From contig NZ_LR733293.1 of assembly GCF_902506095.1 (NCBI RefSeq), positions 416,416-480,415 of the forward strand: a stretch of 64,000 bases of DNA, in the 5' to 3' direction. The notes under the pieces were generated by a model. That model saw only the letters and a list, made by a program, of their open reading frames with translations, did not search any database and had not been told where the DNA came from. A program made the position numbers and the translations under genes. Shown here one piece after another: positions 8,389-18,251 of the stretch. This DNA is from Arthrobacter sp. 9AX (GTDB taxonomy: Bacteria > Actinomycetota > Actinomycetes > Actinomycetales > Micrococcaceae). The number at the start of each line of letters is the position of its first letter. Position 1 is the first letter of the stretch.

Positions 8389-9657
8389 GACCGCCCCAAC
8401 ACTGCCCTGCTGGAAGCTGTCGCCGCGCTGGCCACTGCTCCCCTCCCGGACATCGCCCACCGCCTGCGGGCCGCCCTCAGCCCCTATTGGGCCTCAAGTT
8501 CCCTGGTGATTTTCACCGAGGACTGCACCGGCCGGCCGCAGAAGAAAGCCGGGGATGAAGCCATCATCAGCCGGGTCTCCATCGCCGAACTCGACGCCAT
8601 CCGGGCGGCACTCCTCGACGCCAACGCCGGCATCTGGCGCGGCGAAGCAGCTTTCGGCGGTGAGAAGCGACCGCTCCTTGCCGTCACTTCGCCCAGCAAC
8701 GCGTTGTTGGTCCTCTCCGACCCGCAGCCCGCCCCGGCCTCCCATGGCGGGCCGGACGGGCAGTGGATCCTCCACTACCTCTGGACGCTGGCCGCTGAAC
8801 GGATCCGCGAAAAGGTGGCGGACGCACCGCCGTCGTACCTCATCGAATCCCGCGCCGCCTCCGCGGAGCGCCTGCGCGTGACTGCCGAACTCGTGGACCA
8901 GCACTCCACCACCCTCGAAGCCCTGCTGGCTGCACTTCGGTCACCTGCACTGACCGCCGCCGCCGCCCGCACGGCCGCCACCGACGTCGCGGCCAAAGCC
9001 CTGGTGGGGCTGCGCACGCTCAGCGACCGCACCACAGACCTGGTGGAGGAGCCCGTTGCTTCCGCGTTCCAGCGCCTCCGCGAGGACCTGCGCCCGCTGA
9101 TGAACTTCAGCGGCATCGACGTCCAGTTCATCGAGCCGCCGGTCAACGGCCGGGCGCTTCCCGGCGAGGTGGCGCACGCCGCCAGGGCGATCGTGCGCGG
9201 TTTGGTCCTCGCCATGGTGGACCAGGAGGGTGTCCGCCGGGTCCGGACGCAGTGGGATTGCGACGGCGTGAACCTCCTGATCAACGTGCGCGACGACGGC
9301 CACGGAGAACTGTCCGCGTCATCGCCCGCCATGGCACGCCTCGTCCAGCGCGTCGAGGTGCTCAACGGCAGCATGGGCGTGGACGTGATGCCCGGCTGGG
9401 GTTCCGATATCGCCGTGGTGATTCCGCTCGATCCGCCTGCCCGCCCGCTGGCCGAAGTGGCTGACTGGAACCTGGGGGAACGGGAAGTCGAAGTGCTGCA
9501 GCTGCTCGCCGCCGGCCAGCGGAACCGGGGAATCGCCGCGAAACTGCACATCAGCGAAAACACAGTGAAGTTCCACCTCCGCAACCTCTACCGGAAGATC
9601 GGCGCCACCTCGCGCACTGAAGCGATGGCGCTCGCCCACAGCAACGGCCGGCGTTAA
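8386..9657 (+). CDS. LuxR-type regulator fused to a degenerate histidine-kinase-like ATPase domain
   Basis: A 423-residue cytoplasmic protein. Residues 1-190 are GAF-like without clear ligand residues. Residues 195-250 are helical like a dimerisation domain but show no conserved phospho-histidine box. Residues 255-345 resemble a GHKL ATPase, with DDGHG as G1 box and GWGS as G2 box, but the N-box asparagine is not evident. Residues 360-420 are a LuxR/NarL helix-turn-helix (LGEREVEVLQLLAAGQ, then HISENTVKFHLRNLYRKIG). The GTG at 8386 is preferred because a -10 (TACACT) ends six bases upstream. It looks like a one-component regulator built from two-component parts. Target genes are unknown; neighbours are the fructanase and an IclR gene. 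Confidence 0.8.
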   Translation: MDRPNTALLEAVAALATAPLPDIAHRLRAALSPYWASSSLVIFTEDCTGRPQKKAGDEAIISRVSIAELDAIRAALLDANAGIWRGEAAFGGEKRPLLAVTSPSNALLVLSDPQPAPASHGGPDGQWILHYLWTLAAERIREKVADAPPSYLIESRAASAERLRVTAELVDQHSTTLEALLAALRSPALTAAAARTAATDVAAKALVGLRTLSDRTTDLVEEPVASAFQRLREDLRPLMNFSGIDVQFIEPPVNGRALPGEVAHAARAIVRGLVLAMVDQEGVRRVRTQWDCDGVNLLINVRDDGHGELSASSPAMARLVQRVEVLNGSMGVDVMPGWGSDIAVVIPLDPPARPLAEVADWNLGEREVEVLQLLAAGQRNRGIAAKLHISENTVKFHLRNLYRKIGATSRTEAMALAHSNGRR

Positions 9658-9689
9658 CATCAGCCGCCACCTACCTGAGAGTATGGAGC

Positions 9690-10496
9690 ATGGCTTCCAA
9701 CATTGACCGCGAACCCGACGTCGAGGCGGAGGCGGGCCATGGCGGCGTGCAGTCCGTGGACCGTGCCCTCGCGGTCCTGGAGATCCTGGCGCGGGACGGC
9801 CATGCCGGCGTCAGCGACATCGCCGAGGAAATGGGCATCCACAAATCCACCGTCTCCCGGCTGCTCGGTTCGCTGGTGAGCAGGGAAATGGTCCACCAGA
9901 ACAGCGACCGAGGAAAGTACCAGCTGGGTTTTGGCATCCTGCGGCTGGCCAGTTCCATCCCAGGCCGGCTCAGCCTGGTCCGCGAGGCCCGGCCCGTGCT
10001 GGAGGCCCTCGCGGAGGAATTCAAGGAAACGGTGAACCTGGCCGTCCTCCGCTCCAATTATGCCGTCAACGTGGACCAGGCGATGGGCCCGTCCACCCTT
10101 GCCACCTATGACTGGGTGGGCAACCTGACGCCGCTGCACGCTACCTCAAGCGGTAAGGTCCTGCTGGCTGCGCTGCCGGCAGAGGACCGGGACCGCATCC
10201 TGAAGGAGACCGGGCTGCCGGCACGGACTCCCAGGACCATCACCAACCGCAAGGAACTCGAAACCCAGCTGCTCGCCGTCGCCCGCGACGGGTACGGCGT
10301 GGTGCGGGAGGAATTCGAGATCGGCCTGACCGCCGTAGCAGCGCCGGTCTATAACCACCTGGGCGCGGTGATCGGGGCCATCAGCATCTCCGGGCCGGCC
10401 TTCCGCTTTGAGCCTGAGGAGATCCCCGGACTCATCGAGGGCATAAAGCAGGCCGGACTGCAGGTCAGCGCCAGGATGGGCTACACCCGGCGTTAG
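9690..10496 (+). CDS. IclR-family transcriptional regulator
   Basis: A 268-residue IclR regulator. The winged helix-turn-helix is at about 20-80 (SVDRALAVLEILARDG, then GIHKSTVSRLLGSL), and the GAF-like effector domain runs from about 95 to 260 with the typical HATSSGKVLLA and GYGVVREEFEIGL segments. It lies 32 bp after the LuxR-fusion gene on the same strand, and its stop abuts the stop of the convergent MFS gene with no gap. No catabolic gene is directly attached, so the regulated pathway is unclear. Betaine and creatine genes elsewhere in the window are possible but unsupported targets. Confidence 0.9.
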   Translation: MASNIDREPDVEAEAGHGGVQSVDRALAVLEILARDGHAGVSDIAEEMGIHKSTVSRLLGSLVSREMVHQNSDRGKYQLGFGILRLASSIPGRLSLVREARPVLEALAEEFKETVNLAVLRSNYAVNVDQAMGPSTLATYDWVGNLTPLHATSSGKVLLAALPAEDRDRILKETGLPARTPRTITNRKELETQLLAVARDGYGVVREEFEIGLTAVAAPVYNHLGAVIGAISISGPAFRFEPEEIPGLIEGIKQAGLQVSARMGYTRR

Positions 10497-11657
10497 CTAC
10501 GGGGCGCTGGTTGCGGCCGGGCCGGCCGGGTACCCGGCCATCAGCGCGGCCGAAACCACCCAGATCATGCCAATGCCTGCCACGGCGGCTCCTCCGCCCA
10601 GGCCTGTTGCCGAAGCCGCGAGGCCGGCGCCTGCAGCGGACGCAGTGGCACGGAAGCCGGCACCCACGGTGAAGATCTGTGACCGCAGGTGCGGCGGGCT
10701 CAGGTGGCTGCGGAGGAAGAGCATGGCCGCGGAAGTGGACGCAGTGAACACTCCGGACAGGCCGATGGCAGCCACCGTCCAGGCGGTGCCGAAATCGAAG
10801 GCGGCGCCAATGGTCAGCAGTCCCGTGGCCAGGAAGCCCAACATCATCACAGCCTGCGGGCGGGCACGGCTGGGCCGGATGGTTTCGAACAGCGCCCCTG
10901 CGAGGCTGCCGACGGCGAACGCGGTCACCAGGAGTGCGCCTTCGCCGGGGCTTCCGATCCGTTCGATGGACAGTGCCACGGCCGCCACCGCCAGCCCGCC
11001 CTGGCCGAGCTGGCTCAGGGTGGATGCTCCGGTCACCACTGCGAGGGGCCGGTGGCTGAGGATACGGTGCAGCCCGGACTTGACCGTTTGCCACACGGAG
11101 CCTGCTGTCCGGCCACGGGCTTTGAGTCCGGTGGCTGCGGCGCTGACGGCTCCAATGAGCGCAGCGGCGGACAGCACCCAGAGCGCGGCACCGCCCGGAA
11201 GGAAGGTGGCCATCACGGCGACGAGTGCGGGCCCGGCGACGGCGGAGATGTTGTAGGAGAGGGCGTCGTAGGCGAAGGCGCGCCGCTGGTCCGGGATCTC
11301 CTCGGCCACAAAGCTGGAGAGTCCGCCCATGTAAAAAGGCGAAACTGCCCCGGCCACGGCCAGCAACACAAAGACCAAGGGCAGCGGGACCTGGCCGAGG
11401 AAGGACGCCGTAATAAGTGCGGCCGCGGTCAGGAAACCCGACACCGCGATCAGGGCCCCTGGCCGGCGTGAGCGGTCCAGGGCCGCACCCACCATTGGCG
11501 CCGCTACGACGCTGGGACCGAGCGAGACAGCCACCAGCGCGCCGCCGATGCCGACGTCGTTCAGTTCCTGGACGGCGAGGATGGGGATGGCGACGGAGGA
11601 ACCGGCCATCGCCAGCCTGGGCGGCACCGAAGCCGCAAGGTATCCGGCAGCGCTCAT
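10497..11657 (-). CDS. MFS transporter (drug/metabolite efflux type)
   Basis: A 386-residue, 12-helix major facilitator protein rich in Ala, Gly and Val. An MFS-like loop (ALDRSRRPGALI, residues 60-71) follows helix 2. The arrangement is typical of small actinobacterial exporters of the EntS/MefA-like type. It starts 36 bp after the GntR gene on the same strand and probably shares its transcript, which suggests control by that regulator. The substrate cannot be told from sequence. Confidence 0.85.
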   Translation of the reverse strand: MSAAGYLAASVPPRLAMAGSSVAIPILAVQELNDVGIGGALVAVSLGPSVVAAPMVGAALDRSRRPGALIAVSGFLTAAALITASFLGQVPLPLVFVLLAVAGAVSPFYMGGLSSFVAEEIPDQRRAFAYDALSYNISAVAGPALVAVMATFLPGGAALWVLSAAALIGAVSAAATGLKARGRTAGSVWQTVKSGLHRILSHRPLAVVTGASTLSQLGQGGLAVAAVALSIERIGSPGEGALLVTAFAVGSLAGALFETIRPSRARPQAVMMLGFLATGLLTIGAAFDFGTAWTVAAIGLSGVFTASTSAAMLFLRSHLSPPHLRSQIFTVGAGFRATASAAGAGLAASATGLGGGAAVAGIGMIWVVSAALMAGYPAGPAATSAP

Positions 11658-11693
11658 CCGCCCGTGCCCTGCCGCTGATGTGGCGTCATGCGC

Positions 11694-12407
11694 TCACCCG
11701 GCATCGGCGCCGCCGTCGTCACCGTGCACCTCGGTGAGGTTGTCCTCGGAGCGGTCCAGGTACGCCAGCAGGAGATCCGCGGCGCGGTCCAGTTGGCCGG
11801 CTTCCAGGGCCTCGCAGATCGCTTCGTTGTCCGGCAGGTAACGCTGGTAGAACAGGGCGTCAGCGGTGGCTTTGTGGAAGAACAGGCGCATCTCGGCCAG
11901 CACCTGGGCCATGATGGTGTTCAGGCGCTGGCTTTTGGCCATGGCAACGATCGCGCCGTGGAAATGCTGGTTGGCGGTGCCCCCCGCCTCATCGTCACCG
12001 GCAGCAGCAGCCCGTTTGCCTTCCTCGACGGCGGCCCGGACGGCGGCCACGTCTTCCGGACTCCCGCCCGCGCGCAGGGCACTGACCTCGATCGCCCGTC
12101 GGACCGTATAGACATCGTGGATGTCCTCGGCACCGAGGCTCGCCACAAAGACTCCCCGGTTGGGGTGGCGGACCACCAGCCGTTCGCTCGCGAGCTCGGC
12201 GAACGCCTCGCGGACCGTATTGCGCGATACGCCCAAATCCTCGGCAATGGTGGATTCGGTGAGGCGGGCTCCCGGGACCAGGGCCCCCTCGGCCAGCTGG
12301 AGGCGGAGTTCGTCGGCCACCCGTTCCGCCACGGACGGGACAACCACGCGAAGGCGGCTGGCGGAGAGGCGGCCGGGAGCGGTGCGGTCGGTGCGGTCGG
12401 TGGCCAT
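11694..12407 (-). CDS. GntR-family regulator, FCD (FadR/VanR) subfamily
   Basis: A 237-residue regulator with an N-terminal GntR winged helix (about 25-85; DLGVSRNTVREAFAELASERLV) and an all-helical FCD effector domain (about 95-225) with the usual metal-binding His/Asp positions (NQHFHGAI). It is divergent from the pxp operon. The perfect palindrome GATTGTTGAACAATC at 12448-12462, between the two genes, is the likely operator, so it probably controls pxpA onward and itself. -10 TAAATT ends seven bases before the ATG and no Shine-Dalgarno is visible, so the mRNA may be leaderless. Confidence 0.9.
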   Translation of the reverse strand: MATDRTDRTAPGRLSASRLRVVVPSVAERVADELRLQLAEGALVPGARLTESTIAEDLGVSRNTVREAFAELASERLVVRHPNRGVFVASLGAEDIHDVYTVRRAIEVSALRAGGSPEDVAAVRAAVEEGKRAAAAGDDEAGGTANQHFHGAIVAMAKSQRLNTIMAQVLAEMRLFFHKATADALFYQRYLPDNEAICEALEAGQLDRAADLLLAYLDRSEDNLTEVHGDDGGADAG

Positions 12408-12447
12408 ACGGATGAATTTACATGATCGTCACATCGTTGAATCGAAG

Positions 12448-12462
12448 GATTGTTGAACAATC
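12448..12462. promoter_or_regulatory. GntR-type operator in the pxp control region
   Basis: GATTGTTGAACAATC is a palindrome with 7-bp arms and one central base. It overlaps a possible -35 (TTGAAC, 12453-12458) for the rightward pxp operon. It lies about 40 bp upstream of the leftward GntR start, suitable for control of both directions. Confidence 0.65.
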
Positions 12463-12513
12463 GCTGGTTTTAGTGCATCCTAGATGAACCGCCCCATGAG
12501 ATGGAGATCACAA

Positions 12514-13272
12514 GTGGCACTTATCGACCTCAACAGCGACGTCGGCGAATCGTTCGGCAACTGGACGCTCGGTGACGATGTCGCCATGTTCCGCTCGGTC
12601 AGCAGCGCGAATGTGGCCTGCGGCTTCCATGCGGGTGACCCCAGCGTCATCCGCCGGACCTGCCGTGAAGCTGTTGCCGCCGGTGTGGTCATCGGCGCGC
12701 ACGTGGGCTACCGGGACCTCGCCGGCTTCGGCCGCCGTTTCCTTGATATCCAACCGAACGAGCTCGCGGACGACGTGGTGTACCAGATCGGTGCCCTGCA
12801 GGCGCTGGCGGCCGCTGAGGGAGCCGAAGTGCGTTACGTGAAGCCGCACGGCGGCCTCTACAACGCCATCATCCACCACACCGCCCAGGCCCAGGCCGTC
12901 GTCGACGCCGTGAAAGCCGTTGACCCCGGCCTGCCGATCATGGGCCTGCCCGGTTCCGAAGTCCTCCGGCTTGCGGCGGAAGCCGGGCTCCGGCCGGTGA
13001 CAGAAGCGTTCGCAGACCGCGCCTACAACCCGGACGGAACACTCGTGTCCCGGTCGCAGCCCGGAGCGGTCCTTCACGATCCCGCGGAAGTGGCGGAACA
13101 TGTACTGCGGATGGCCACCGAAGGGTCCGTCCGGGCCATCGACGGTTCCATCCTGGACATCCACGCAGAAAGCATCTGCGTGCACGGTGACTCGCCGGGG
13201 GCCGTAGCCATGGCCGCCGCGGTGAAGTCCGCTCTGGGGGACGCCGGTGTCACCATCGGCTCGTTCCTCTAA
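12514..13272 (+). CDS. pxpA: 5-oxoprolinase subunit A (LamB/YcsF family)
   Basis: A 252-residue LamB/YcsF protein. The family opening [14 protein letters not shown] is intact at residues 3-16, followed by [11 protein letters not shown] and the [13 protein letters not shown] segment. In the known system PxpA works with PxpB and PxpC to hydrolyse 5-oxoproline to glutamate at the cost of ATP. I place the start at the GTG at 12514 because GGAG lies seven bases upstream and homologues begin with this IDLN motif; an ATG at 12484 would add an unusual tail. It is the first gene of an operon with a transporter, fused PxpB-PxpC and a biotin carboxylase. Confidence 0.9.
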   Translation: MALIDLNSDVGESFGNWTLGDDVAMFRSVSSANVACGFHAGDPSVIRRTCREAVAAGVVIGAHVGYRDLAGFGRRFLDIQPNELADDVVYQIGALQALAAAEGAEVRYVKPHGGLYNAIIHHTAQAQAVVDAVKAVDPGLPIMGLPGSEVLRLAAEAGLRPVTEAFADRAYNPDGTLVSRSQPGAVLHDPAEVAEHVLRMATEGSVRAIDGSILDIHAESICVHGDSPGAVAMAAAVKSALGDAGVTIGSFL

Positions 13273-13329
13273 ACCCATCCCCGGCCGCTTCCCGGCCTTT
13301 CGCACCACCCCTCACCCCCGGAGGAAAAC

Positions 13330-14682
13330 ATGACCAGCACCAACAAGGCAGCAAGGACTGCGGCAAGGAAGCCGCCGGCCGGCGCGCTCAAGGCGTATAT
13401 CGCCAGCCTCACCGGCACGTCGCTCGAGTACTACGACTTCGCCATCTACTCCGTCGCCTCGGCGCTGGTGTTCCCCAAGATTTTCTTTCCCTCCGATGAC
13501 GAGTTTGTGGGGCTGCTCCTCTCCTTCTCGGCCTTCGCGGTGGGCTACCTGGCCCGCCCCATCGGCGGCGTCATTTTCGGCCGCCTCGGTGACAAGATCG
13601 GCCGCAAGTATGTCCTCGTTTTCACCCTGGTGCTGATCGGCATCGCCACCGTCCTCATCGGTGCGCTGCCTGACTACTCGGTCATCGGCGTCGCAGCCCC
13701 CACCATCCTGGTGCTCCTGCGCCTGGCCCAAGGCATCGGCGTCGGCGGTGAATGGGGCGGTGCGGTACTGCTGTCCAGCGAATTCGGCGACCCCAACAAG
13801 CGTGGCTTTTGGTCCTCGGCGGCCCAGATCGGCCCGCCGGCCGGCAACCTCATGGCCAACGGCGTCCTTGCCGTCCTGGCGGCCTCGCTCAGCACCGAGG
13901 CGTTCCTCTCCTGGGGCTGGCGCGTAGCCTTCCTCGCCTCGGCCGTCCTGGTGGTCTTCGGCCTGCTGATCCGCCTCAAGCTGGAGGAAACCCCGGTCTT
14001 CAAAGCCATCCAGGCCAAGGGGGACCGTCCCAAGGCGCCCATCAAGGAAGTCTTCACCACCGAACCCCGGGCCCTGGTCTCGGCTGCCCTCTCACGGGTT
14101 TGCCCCGACGTGCTCTATTCGCTGTTCACGGTGTTTGTTGCCGTCTACGCCACCAAGGAACTGGGAATGACCACGGGCAACGTGCTTGCCGCCATCCTCA
14201 TCGGCTCTGCTTTCCAGCTGTTCCTCATCCCGGCCGCCGGCGCCCTGACGGACCGTTTCAACCGCCGCTGGCTCTACGGCATTGCCGCCGCGGCAACGGC
14301 CGCCTACATCCCGTTGTTCTTCCTGATGATCCAGGGCAGGTCCGTGGCGATGCTGACCATCGGCGTGGTGATCGGCCTGGCCCTGCACGCCTTTATGTAC
14401 GGCCCGCAGGCCGCCTTCATCACCGAGCAGTTCCCGGCCCGCCTCCGCTACGCGGGCAGCTCGCTGGCCTACACCCTGGCCGGTGTCATCGGAGGTGCCG
14501 TGGCTCCGCTGATCTTCACCGCTCTCTACGGCGCGGCATCCGGCGGCTGGTACCTGATCGCCGGCTACATCGCCCTGACCGCCGTCATCACCATCGTGGG
14601 CATGCGCCTGGGCCGAGACCCGCAGCCGGAAGCGGACCTCAACCTGCTCCACAACGGCACCGCGCAGGGCAGCCACGCCTGA
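13330..14682 (+). CDS. MHS-family MFS transporter of the pxp operon
   Basis: A 450-residue metabolite:H+ symporter-type MFS protein with 12 helices. The family signatures are present: SLTGTSLEYYDFAIYS in helix 1, FGRLGDKIGRKYVL after helix 2 and RLAQGIGVGGEWGGA in helix 4. A Shine-Dalgarno GGAGG lies just upstream of the start. It sits between pxpA and pxpBC, so 5-oxoproline or a related small amide/carboxylate is the likely cargo. That substrate is inferred only from position. Confidence 0.92.
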   Translation: MTSTNKAARTAARKPPAGALKAYIASLTGTSLEYYDFAIYSVASALVFPKIFFPSDDEFVGLLLSFSAFAVGYLARPIGGVIFGRLGDKIGRKYVLVFTLVLIGIATVLIGALPDYSVIGVAAPTILVLLRLAQGIGVGGEWGGAVLLSSEFGDPNKRGFWSSAAQIGPPAGNLMANGVLAVLAASLSTEAFLSWGWRVAFLASAVLVVFGLLIRLKLEETPVFKAIQAKGDRPKAPIKEVFTTEPRALVSAALSRVCPDVLYSLFTVFVAVYATKELGMTTGNVLAAILIGSAFQLFLIPAAGALTDRFNRRWLYGIAAAATAAYIPLFFLMIQGRSVAMLTIGVVIGLALHAFMYGPQAAFITEQFPARLRYAGSSLAYTLAGVIGGAVAPLIFTALYGAASGGWYLIAGYIALTAVITIVGMRLGRDPQPEADLNLLHNGTAQGSHA

Positions 14683-14701
14683 GCGGCGCGGCCTGATTCC
14701 C

Positions 14702-16396
14702 ATGGAAACTGTCACCAATCCCGGCACTGCTGCCCGGGTCCGCGCCGTCCGGCCGGTGGGCACCACGGCGGTGCTCGCCCAACTCTCCGGGCTCCAGGAC
14801 GTCCTGGCACTGCAGGCCCTCCTCCTGGAGGAACCGCTGGACGGCCAGGTGGACGTCCTGGCCGCCGCCGAAACCGTGATGGTCACGGCGGATTCGCCTG
14901 CTGCCGCCCGCCGCATGGCCCAGCGCCTGATGGCGATGGACCTGACCGTCCGGCCCCACACCGAGGGCATGCTGGTCACCATCGAGACCGTGTACAACGG
15001 CGAGGACCTCGCCGAAGTGGGGCGGCTCACCGGCCTGGGGGCCGAGGGAGTGGTGGCCGCCCATACCGGGCAGGTCTGGACTGTTGCCTTTGGCGGTTTC
15101 GCACCCGGTTTCGGGTACATGGTGGGCGAAAACCAAGTCCTGGAAGTGCCGCGCCGGAGCTCGCCGCGGACGGCTGTTCCGGCGGGCTCGGTGGCGCTGG
15201 CCGGCAACTACTCGGCCGTATACCCGCGCAAATCCCCGGGCGGCTGGCAACTGATCGGCCGCACCGCAGCACCTATGTGGGACCTCAGCCGGGAGCAGCC
15301 TGCCTTGGCCGCGCCCGGGGACCGGGTGCAGTTCCGGGCCGTGCGGGAGCTGGTGGAGGTTTCCGCGGGGTCCGCCGGCACGGCGGAATCCGGTGCTGCG
15401 GTTGCGCGTGAGGCCGGCACAGCTGCCGGGCTGCGGATCCTCTCGCCCGGGCTTCAAAGCCTGGTCCAGGACCTCGGCCGTCCCGGCCACGGCGGGCTGG
15501 GAGTCTCGGCGGCCGGCGCCCTTGACCGTTCTTCCCTGCGCCGCGCCAACCGCGTGGTGGGCAACCAGCCCTCCGCCGCCGTCGTGGAGACCGTCGCCGG
15601 CGGGCTGCGCGTGCAGGCCGTGGGTGACCAGGTGCTTGCTGTGACAGGCGCGCCCGCGGCACTTACTGTGCTCACGCCGTCGAACGTCAATGCCGGTGAC
15701 ACAGATGACGCCGGCCTGCCGGAGCAGGTGCGCGAGGTGCCCATGGCCACGGCGTTTGCCCTGCTGGACGGCGAAATCCTGACCCTTGGCGCGCCGGAAC
15801 GAGGCTGCCGCAGCTACCTCGCCATCCGCGGTGGCGCGGACGCCGAAAGCGTGCTGGGCAGCCGGTCTACCGACACGCTCGCCGGCCTTGGGCCGGCACC
15901 GTTGGCCGCGGGCCAGCTGCTTGCCGCCGGAGCCGCAACGTCCTCCAACGTGGTGGGCAATCCGGAGCTCCAGCCGGAGTATCCGGATGCCGGGGTGACC
16001 GTCCTGGACGTCGTCCCCGGTCCCCGGGATGAGTGGTTCGACGCCGCCGCGCTGGAATCACTCTGCACGCAGGACTGGACGGTGACCCCGCGCTCCAACC
16101 GCGTGGGGATGCGCTTGGACGGCGAGCCCCTCAAGAGGTGCCGGGACGGGGAACTGGCCAGCGAGGGAACGATGTCCGGCGCCATCCAGGTCCCCCCGGA
16201 GGGGCAGCCCGTGCTGTTCCTGGCGGACCATCCCATCACCGGTGGCTATCCCGTGGTGGGCGTGGTGGTGGACCACCAGCTGGACCTTGCCGCCCAGGTC
16301 CCCATCGGCGGCCGCATCAGGTTCCGCTGGGCCCCCGGGTATGCCCCGCCCCTTGGGCTGTCCAGCACTTCCCCCAACGTTTCCAAGAAAAAGTGA
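14702..16396 (+). CDS. pxpBC: Fused 5-oxoprolinase subunits B and C (KipI-KipA; carboxyltransferase-like)
   Basis: A 564-residue fusion. Residues 10-225 are the KipI/AHS1 (PxpB) domain, with [15 protein letters not shown] and the [19 protein letters not shown] segment. Residues 240-560 are the KipA/AHS2 (PxpC) domain, with [17 protein letters not shown] and a C-terminal [20 protein letters not shown]. The two chains are usually separate and are joined here by a short Gly/Ala-rich linker. The same two domains form the carboxyltransferase part of urea carboxylase, which matters because a biotin carboxylase-BCCP protein follows at once. A GTGA overlap at its stop may couple translation to that gene. 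Confidence 0.88.
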   Translation: METVTNPGTAARVRAVRPVGTTAVLAQLSGLQDVLALQALLLEEPLDGQVDVLAAAETVMVTADSPAAARRMAQRLMAMDLTVRPHTEGMLVTIETVYNGEDLAEVGRLTGLGAEGVVAAHTGQVWTVAFGGFAPGFGYMVGENQVLEVPRRSSPRTAVPAGSVALAGNYSAVYPRKSPGGWQLIGRTAAPMWDLSREQPALAAPGDRVQFRAVRELVEVSAGSAGTAESGAAVAREAGTAAGLRILSPGLQSLVQDLGRPGHGGLGVSAAGALDRSSLRRANRVVGNQPSAAVVETVAGGLRVQAVGDQVLAVTGAPAALTVLTPSNVNAGDTDDAGLPEQVREVPMATAFALLDGEILTLGAPERGCRSYLAIRGGADAESVLGSRSTDTLAGLGPAPLAAGQLLAAGAATSSNVVGNPELQPEYPDAGVTVLDVVPGPRDEWFDAAALESLCTQDWTVTPRSNRVGMRLDGEPLKRCRDGELASEGTMSGAIQVPPEGQPVLFLADHPITGGYPVVGVVVDHQLDLAAQVPIGGRIRFRWAPGYAPPLGLSSTSPNVSKKK

Positions 16397-16404
16397 GCAG
16401 CACA

Positions 16405-18168
16405 ATGCGCAAGGTCCTGATTGCCAACCGCGGAGAAATCGCCGTCCGCATCGCCCGCGCCTGCGAGGACGCCGGCCTGGAGTCTGTCGCCGTGTATGCG
16501 GACGTGGACGCCGACGCCATGCACGTGGGGGCGGCCACCGAGGCCTACAGCCTGGCCGGCAACGCGCCGTCGGATACCTACCTTGATATCCCCAGGCTGC
16601 TGCGGGTCGCCGCGGACTCCGGAGCGGACGCAGTGCACCCCGGGTACGGGTTCCTGTCCGAGAACGCCGACTTTGCCCAGGCTGTCCTCGATGCCGGGTT
16701 GACCTGGATCGGACCCGGCCCGGAAGCCATCCGTCTGCTCGGCAACAAGATTACGGCCCGCGAGATCGCCGTCCGCGCAGGCGCTCCCCTGGTGGCTGGC
16801 AGCGACGGGCCGGTTGCCTCGGCTGCGGAGGCGAGGGCTTTTGCCGAAGAGCACGGCCTTCCGATTGCCATCAAGGCCGCGTTTGGCGGCGGCGGGCGGG
16901 GGCTCAAGGTGGTCCGTGAGATGGATCAGATCGAGGAAGCATTCGACTCCGCCGTCCGCGAAGCCGTAGTGGCGTTCGGCCGCGGCGAGTGCTTTGTGGA
17001 GCGGTACCTGGACCGGCCCCGGCATGTGGAGGCGCAGATCCTGGCGGACCGGCACGGGAACGTGGTGGTGGTGGGAACGCGCGACTGCTCGCTCCAGCGT
17101 CGGCACCAGAAGCTGGTGGAAGAGGCGCCGGCGCCCTTCCTCACCGAGCAGCAGACCCGGCAGATTTATGATGGCGCCAAAGCCGTCTGCCGCGAAGCCG
17201 CCTATACGGGGGCCGGGACGGTGGAGTTCCTGGTGGCCGCCGACGGCACGGTGGCCTTCCTTGAGGTGAACACCCGACTCCAGGTGGAGCACCCCATCAC
17301 GGAGGAAACAACGGGCGTGGACCTGGTCCAGGAGCAGTTGCGGATCGCCGCCGGTGAAACCCTGCGCTTCGCCTCTGATCCCGAGCCCCGCGGCCACTCC
17401 TTTGAATTCCGGCTCAACGCCGAGGACGTGGGCCGCGGATTCCTGCCCTCGCCGGGAACCATCGCCACGTTCAGCGGCCCCACCGGTCCGGGCATCCGGC
17501 TGGATTCCGGGGTGCGTGCAGGGTCCATCGTGGCGCCGCAGTTCGACTCCCTGCTGGCCAAACTCATTGTTACCGGGGCGGACCGGCAGCAGGCGCTGCG
17601 CCGCGCCCGCCGCGCCCTGGCCGAAATGGAGATCACCGGCGTGGCAACCGTCCTGCCGTTCCACCGCGCCGTCGTCGAGGCGCCGGACTTCACGTCAGAG
17701 ACTGCGCTGCTCGTCCACACCAGCTGGATCGAAACCGACTTTGCCGGATTCATCCCTGCAGATCCCGGCTTCGGCACCACCGTTCCGGAAGGCGCGCGGC
17801 GCACCATCACCGTGGACGTCGATGGCCGGCGCCTCGCCGTCGGCCTTCCCGCAGCGCTGCTGGACGGCTGGGCACGTTCGGGCGCCCCCGTCCCCGCAGG
17901 GGTTTCCCTCGACGCGGAGTACGACGGCGGCGCTGCGGCTGCAGCTGCCGCCCCCGGAGAGCTGCGGGCTGAGATGGCTGGGACGGTGGTGAAGTGGCTG
18001 GTGGAGCCGGGCGCCGAGGTGTCGGCGGGGGACCCTGTGGTGGTGCTTGAGGCGATGAAGATGGAGACGCAGGTTGCCGCCCACCGCGGGGGAACCGTCA
18101 CGGATGTCCGGGCCCAAGCCGGCGGAGTAGTGAAGGCAGGGGCGGTGCTGGCGACGATCGCGGGCTGA
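16405..18168 (+). CDS. Biotin carboxylase-BCCP fusion protein
   Basis: A 587-residue protein with a complete biotin carboxylase at the N-terminus ([34 protein letters not shown]-grasp loop [32 protein letters not shown]). A biotinyl carrier domain closes the protein, with the attachment lysine at residue 552 in EAMKMET. It would carboxylate biotin using ATP and bicarbonate. The acceptor carboxyltransferase could be the adjacent KipI-KipA fusion, as in urea carboxylase, or an acyl-CoA carboxyltransferase elsewhere. The start at 16405 gives the usual N-terminus; a GTG at 16393 that overlaps the previous stop is the alternative. Neither has a strong ribosome binding site. Confidence 0.92.
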   Translation: MRKVLIANRGEIAVRIARACEDAGLESVAVYADVDADAMHVGAATEAYSLAGNAPSDTYLDIPRLLRVAADSGADAVHPGYGFLSENADFAQAVLDAGLTWIGPGPEAIRLLGNKITAREIAVRAGAPLVAGSDGPVASAAEARAFAEEHGLPIAIKAAFGGGGRGLKVVREMDQIEEAFDSAVREAVVAFGRGECFVERYLDRPRHVEAQILADRHGNVVVVGTRDCSLQRRHQKLVEEAPAPFLTEQQTRQIYDGAKAVCREAAYTGAGTVEFLVAADGTVAFLEVNTRLQVEHPITEETTGVDLVQEQLRIAAGETLRFASDPEPRGHSFEFRLNAEDVGRGFLPSPGTIATFSGPTGPGIRLDSGVRAGSIVAPQFDSLLAKLIVTGADRQQALRRARRALAEMEITGVATVLPFHRAVVEAPDFTSETALLVHTSWIETDFAGFIPADPGFGTTVPEGARRTITVDVDGRRLAVGLPAALLDGWARSGAPVPAGVSLDAEYDGGAAAAAAAPGELRAEMAGTVVKWLVEPGAEVSAGDPVVVLEAMKMETQVAAHRGGTVTDVRAQAGGVVKAGAVLATIAG

Positions 18169-18217
18169 AGCCGAATCGCGCGGCCGTCGGCTGGTGTGCC
18201 GCGCCCGCCTTATGGGG

Positions 18218-18251
18218 AAAGGCCCTGGACTAAAACGTCCGGGGCCTTTTT
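18218..18251 (+). terminator. Intrinsic terminator ending the pxp operon
   Basis: Arms AAAGGCCCTGGAC and GTCCGGGGCCTTT surround loop TAAAAC and run into five T residues (18247-18251). This is the strongest intrinsic terminator in the window, 50 bp after the biotin carboxylase stop. Confidence 0.85.

Noticed and set aside
16033..16404. Extension of the biotin carboxylase frame upstream of 16405
   Set aside because: It overlaps the PxpC domain in another frame, and homologues begin at KVLIANRGE.
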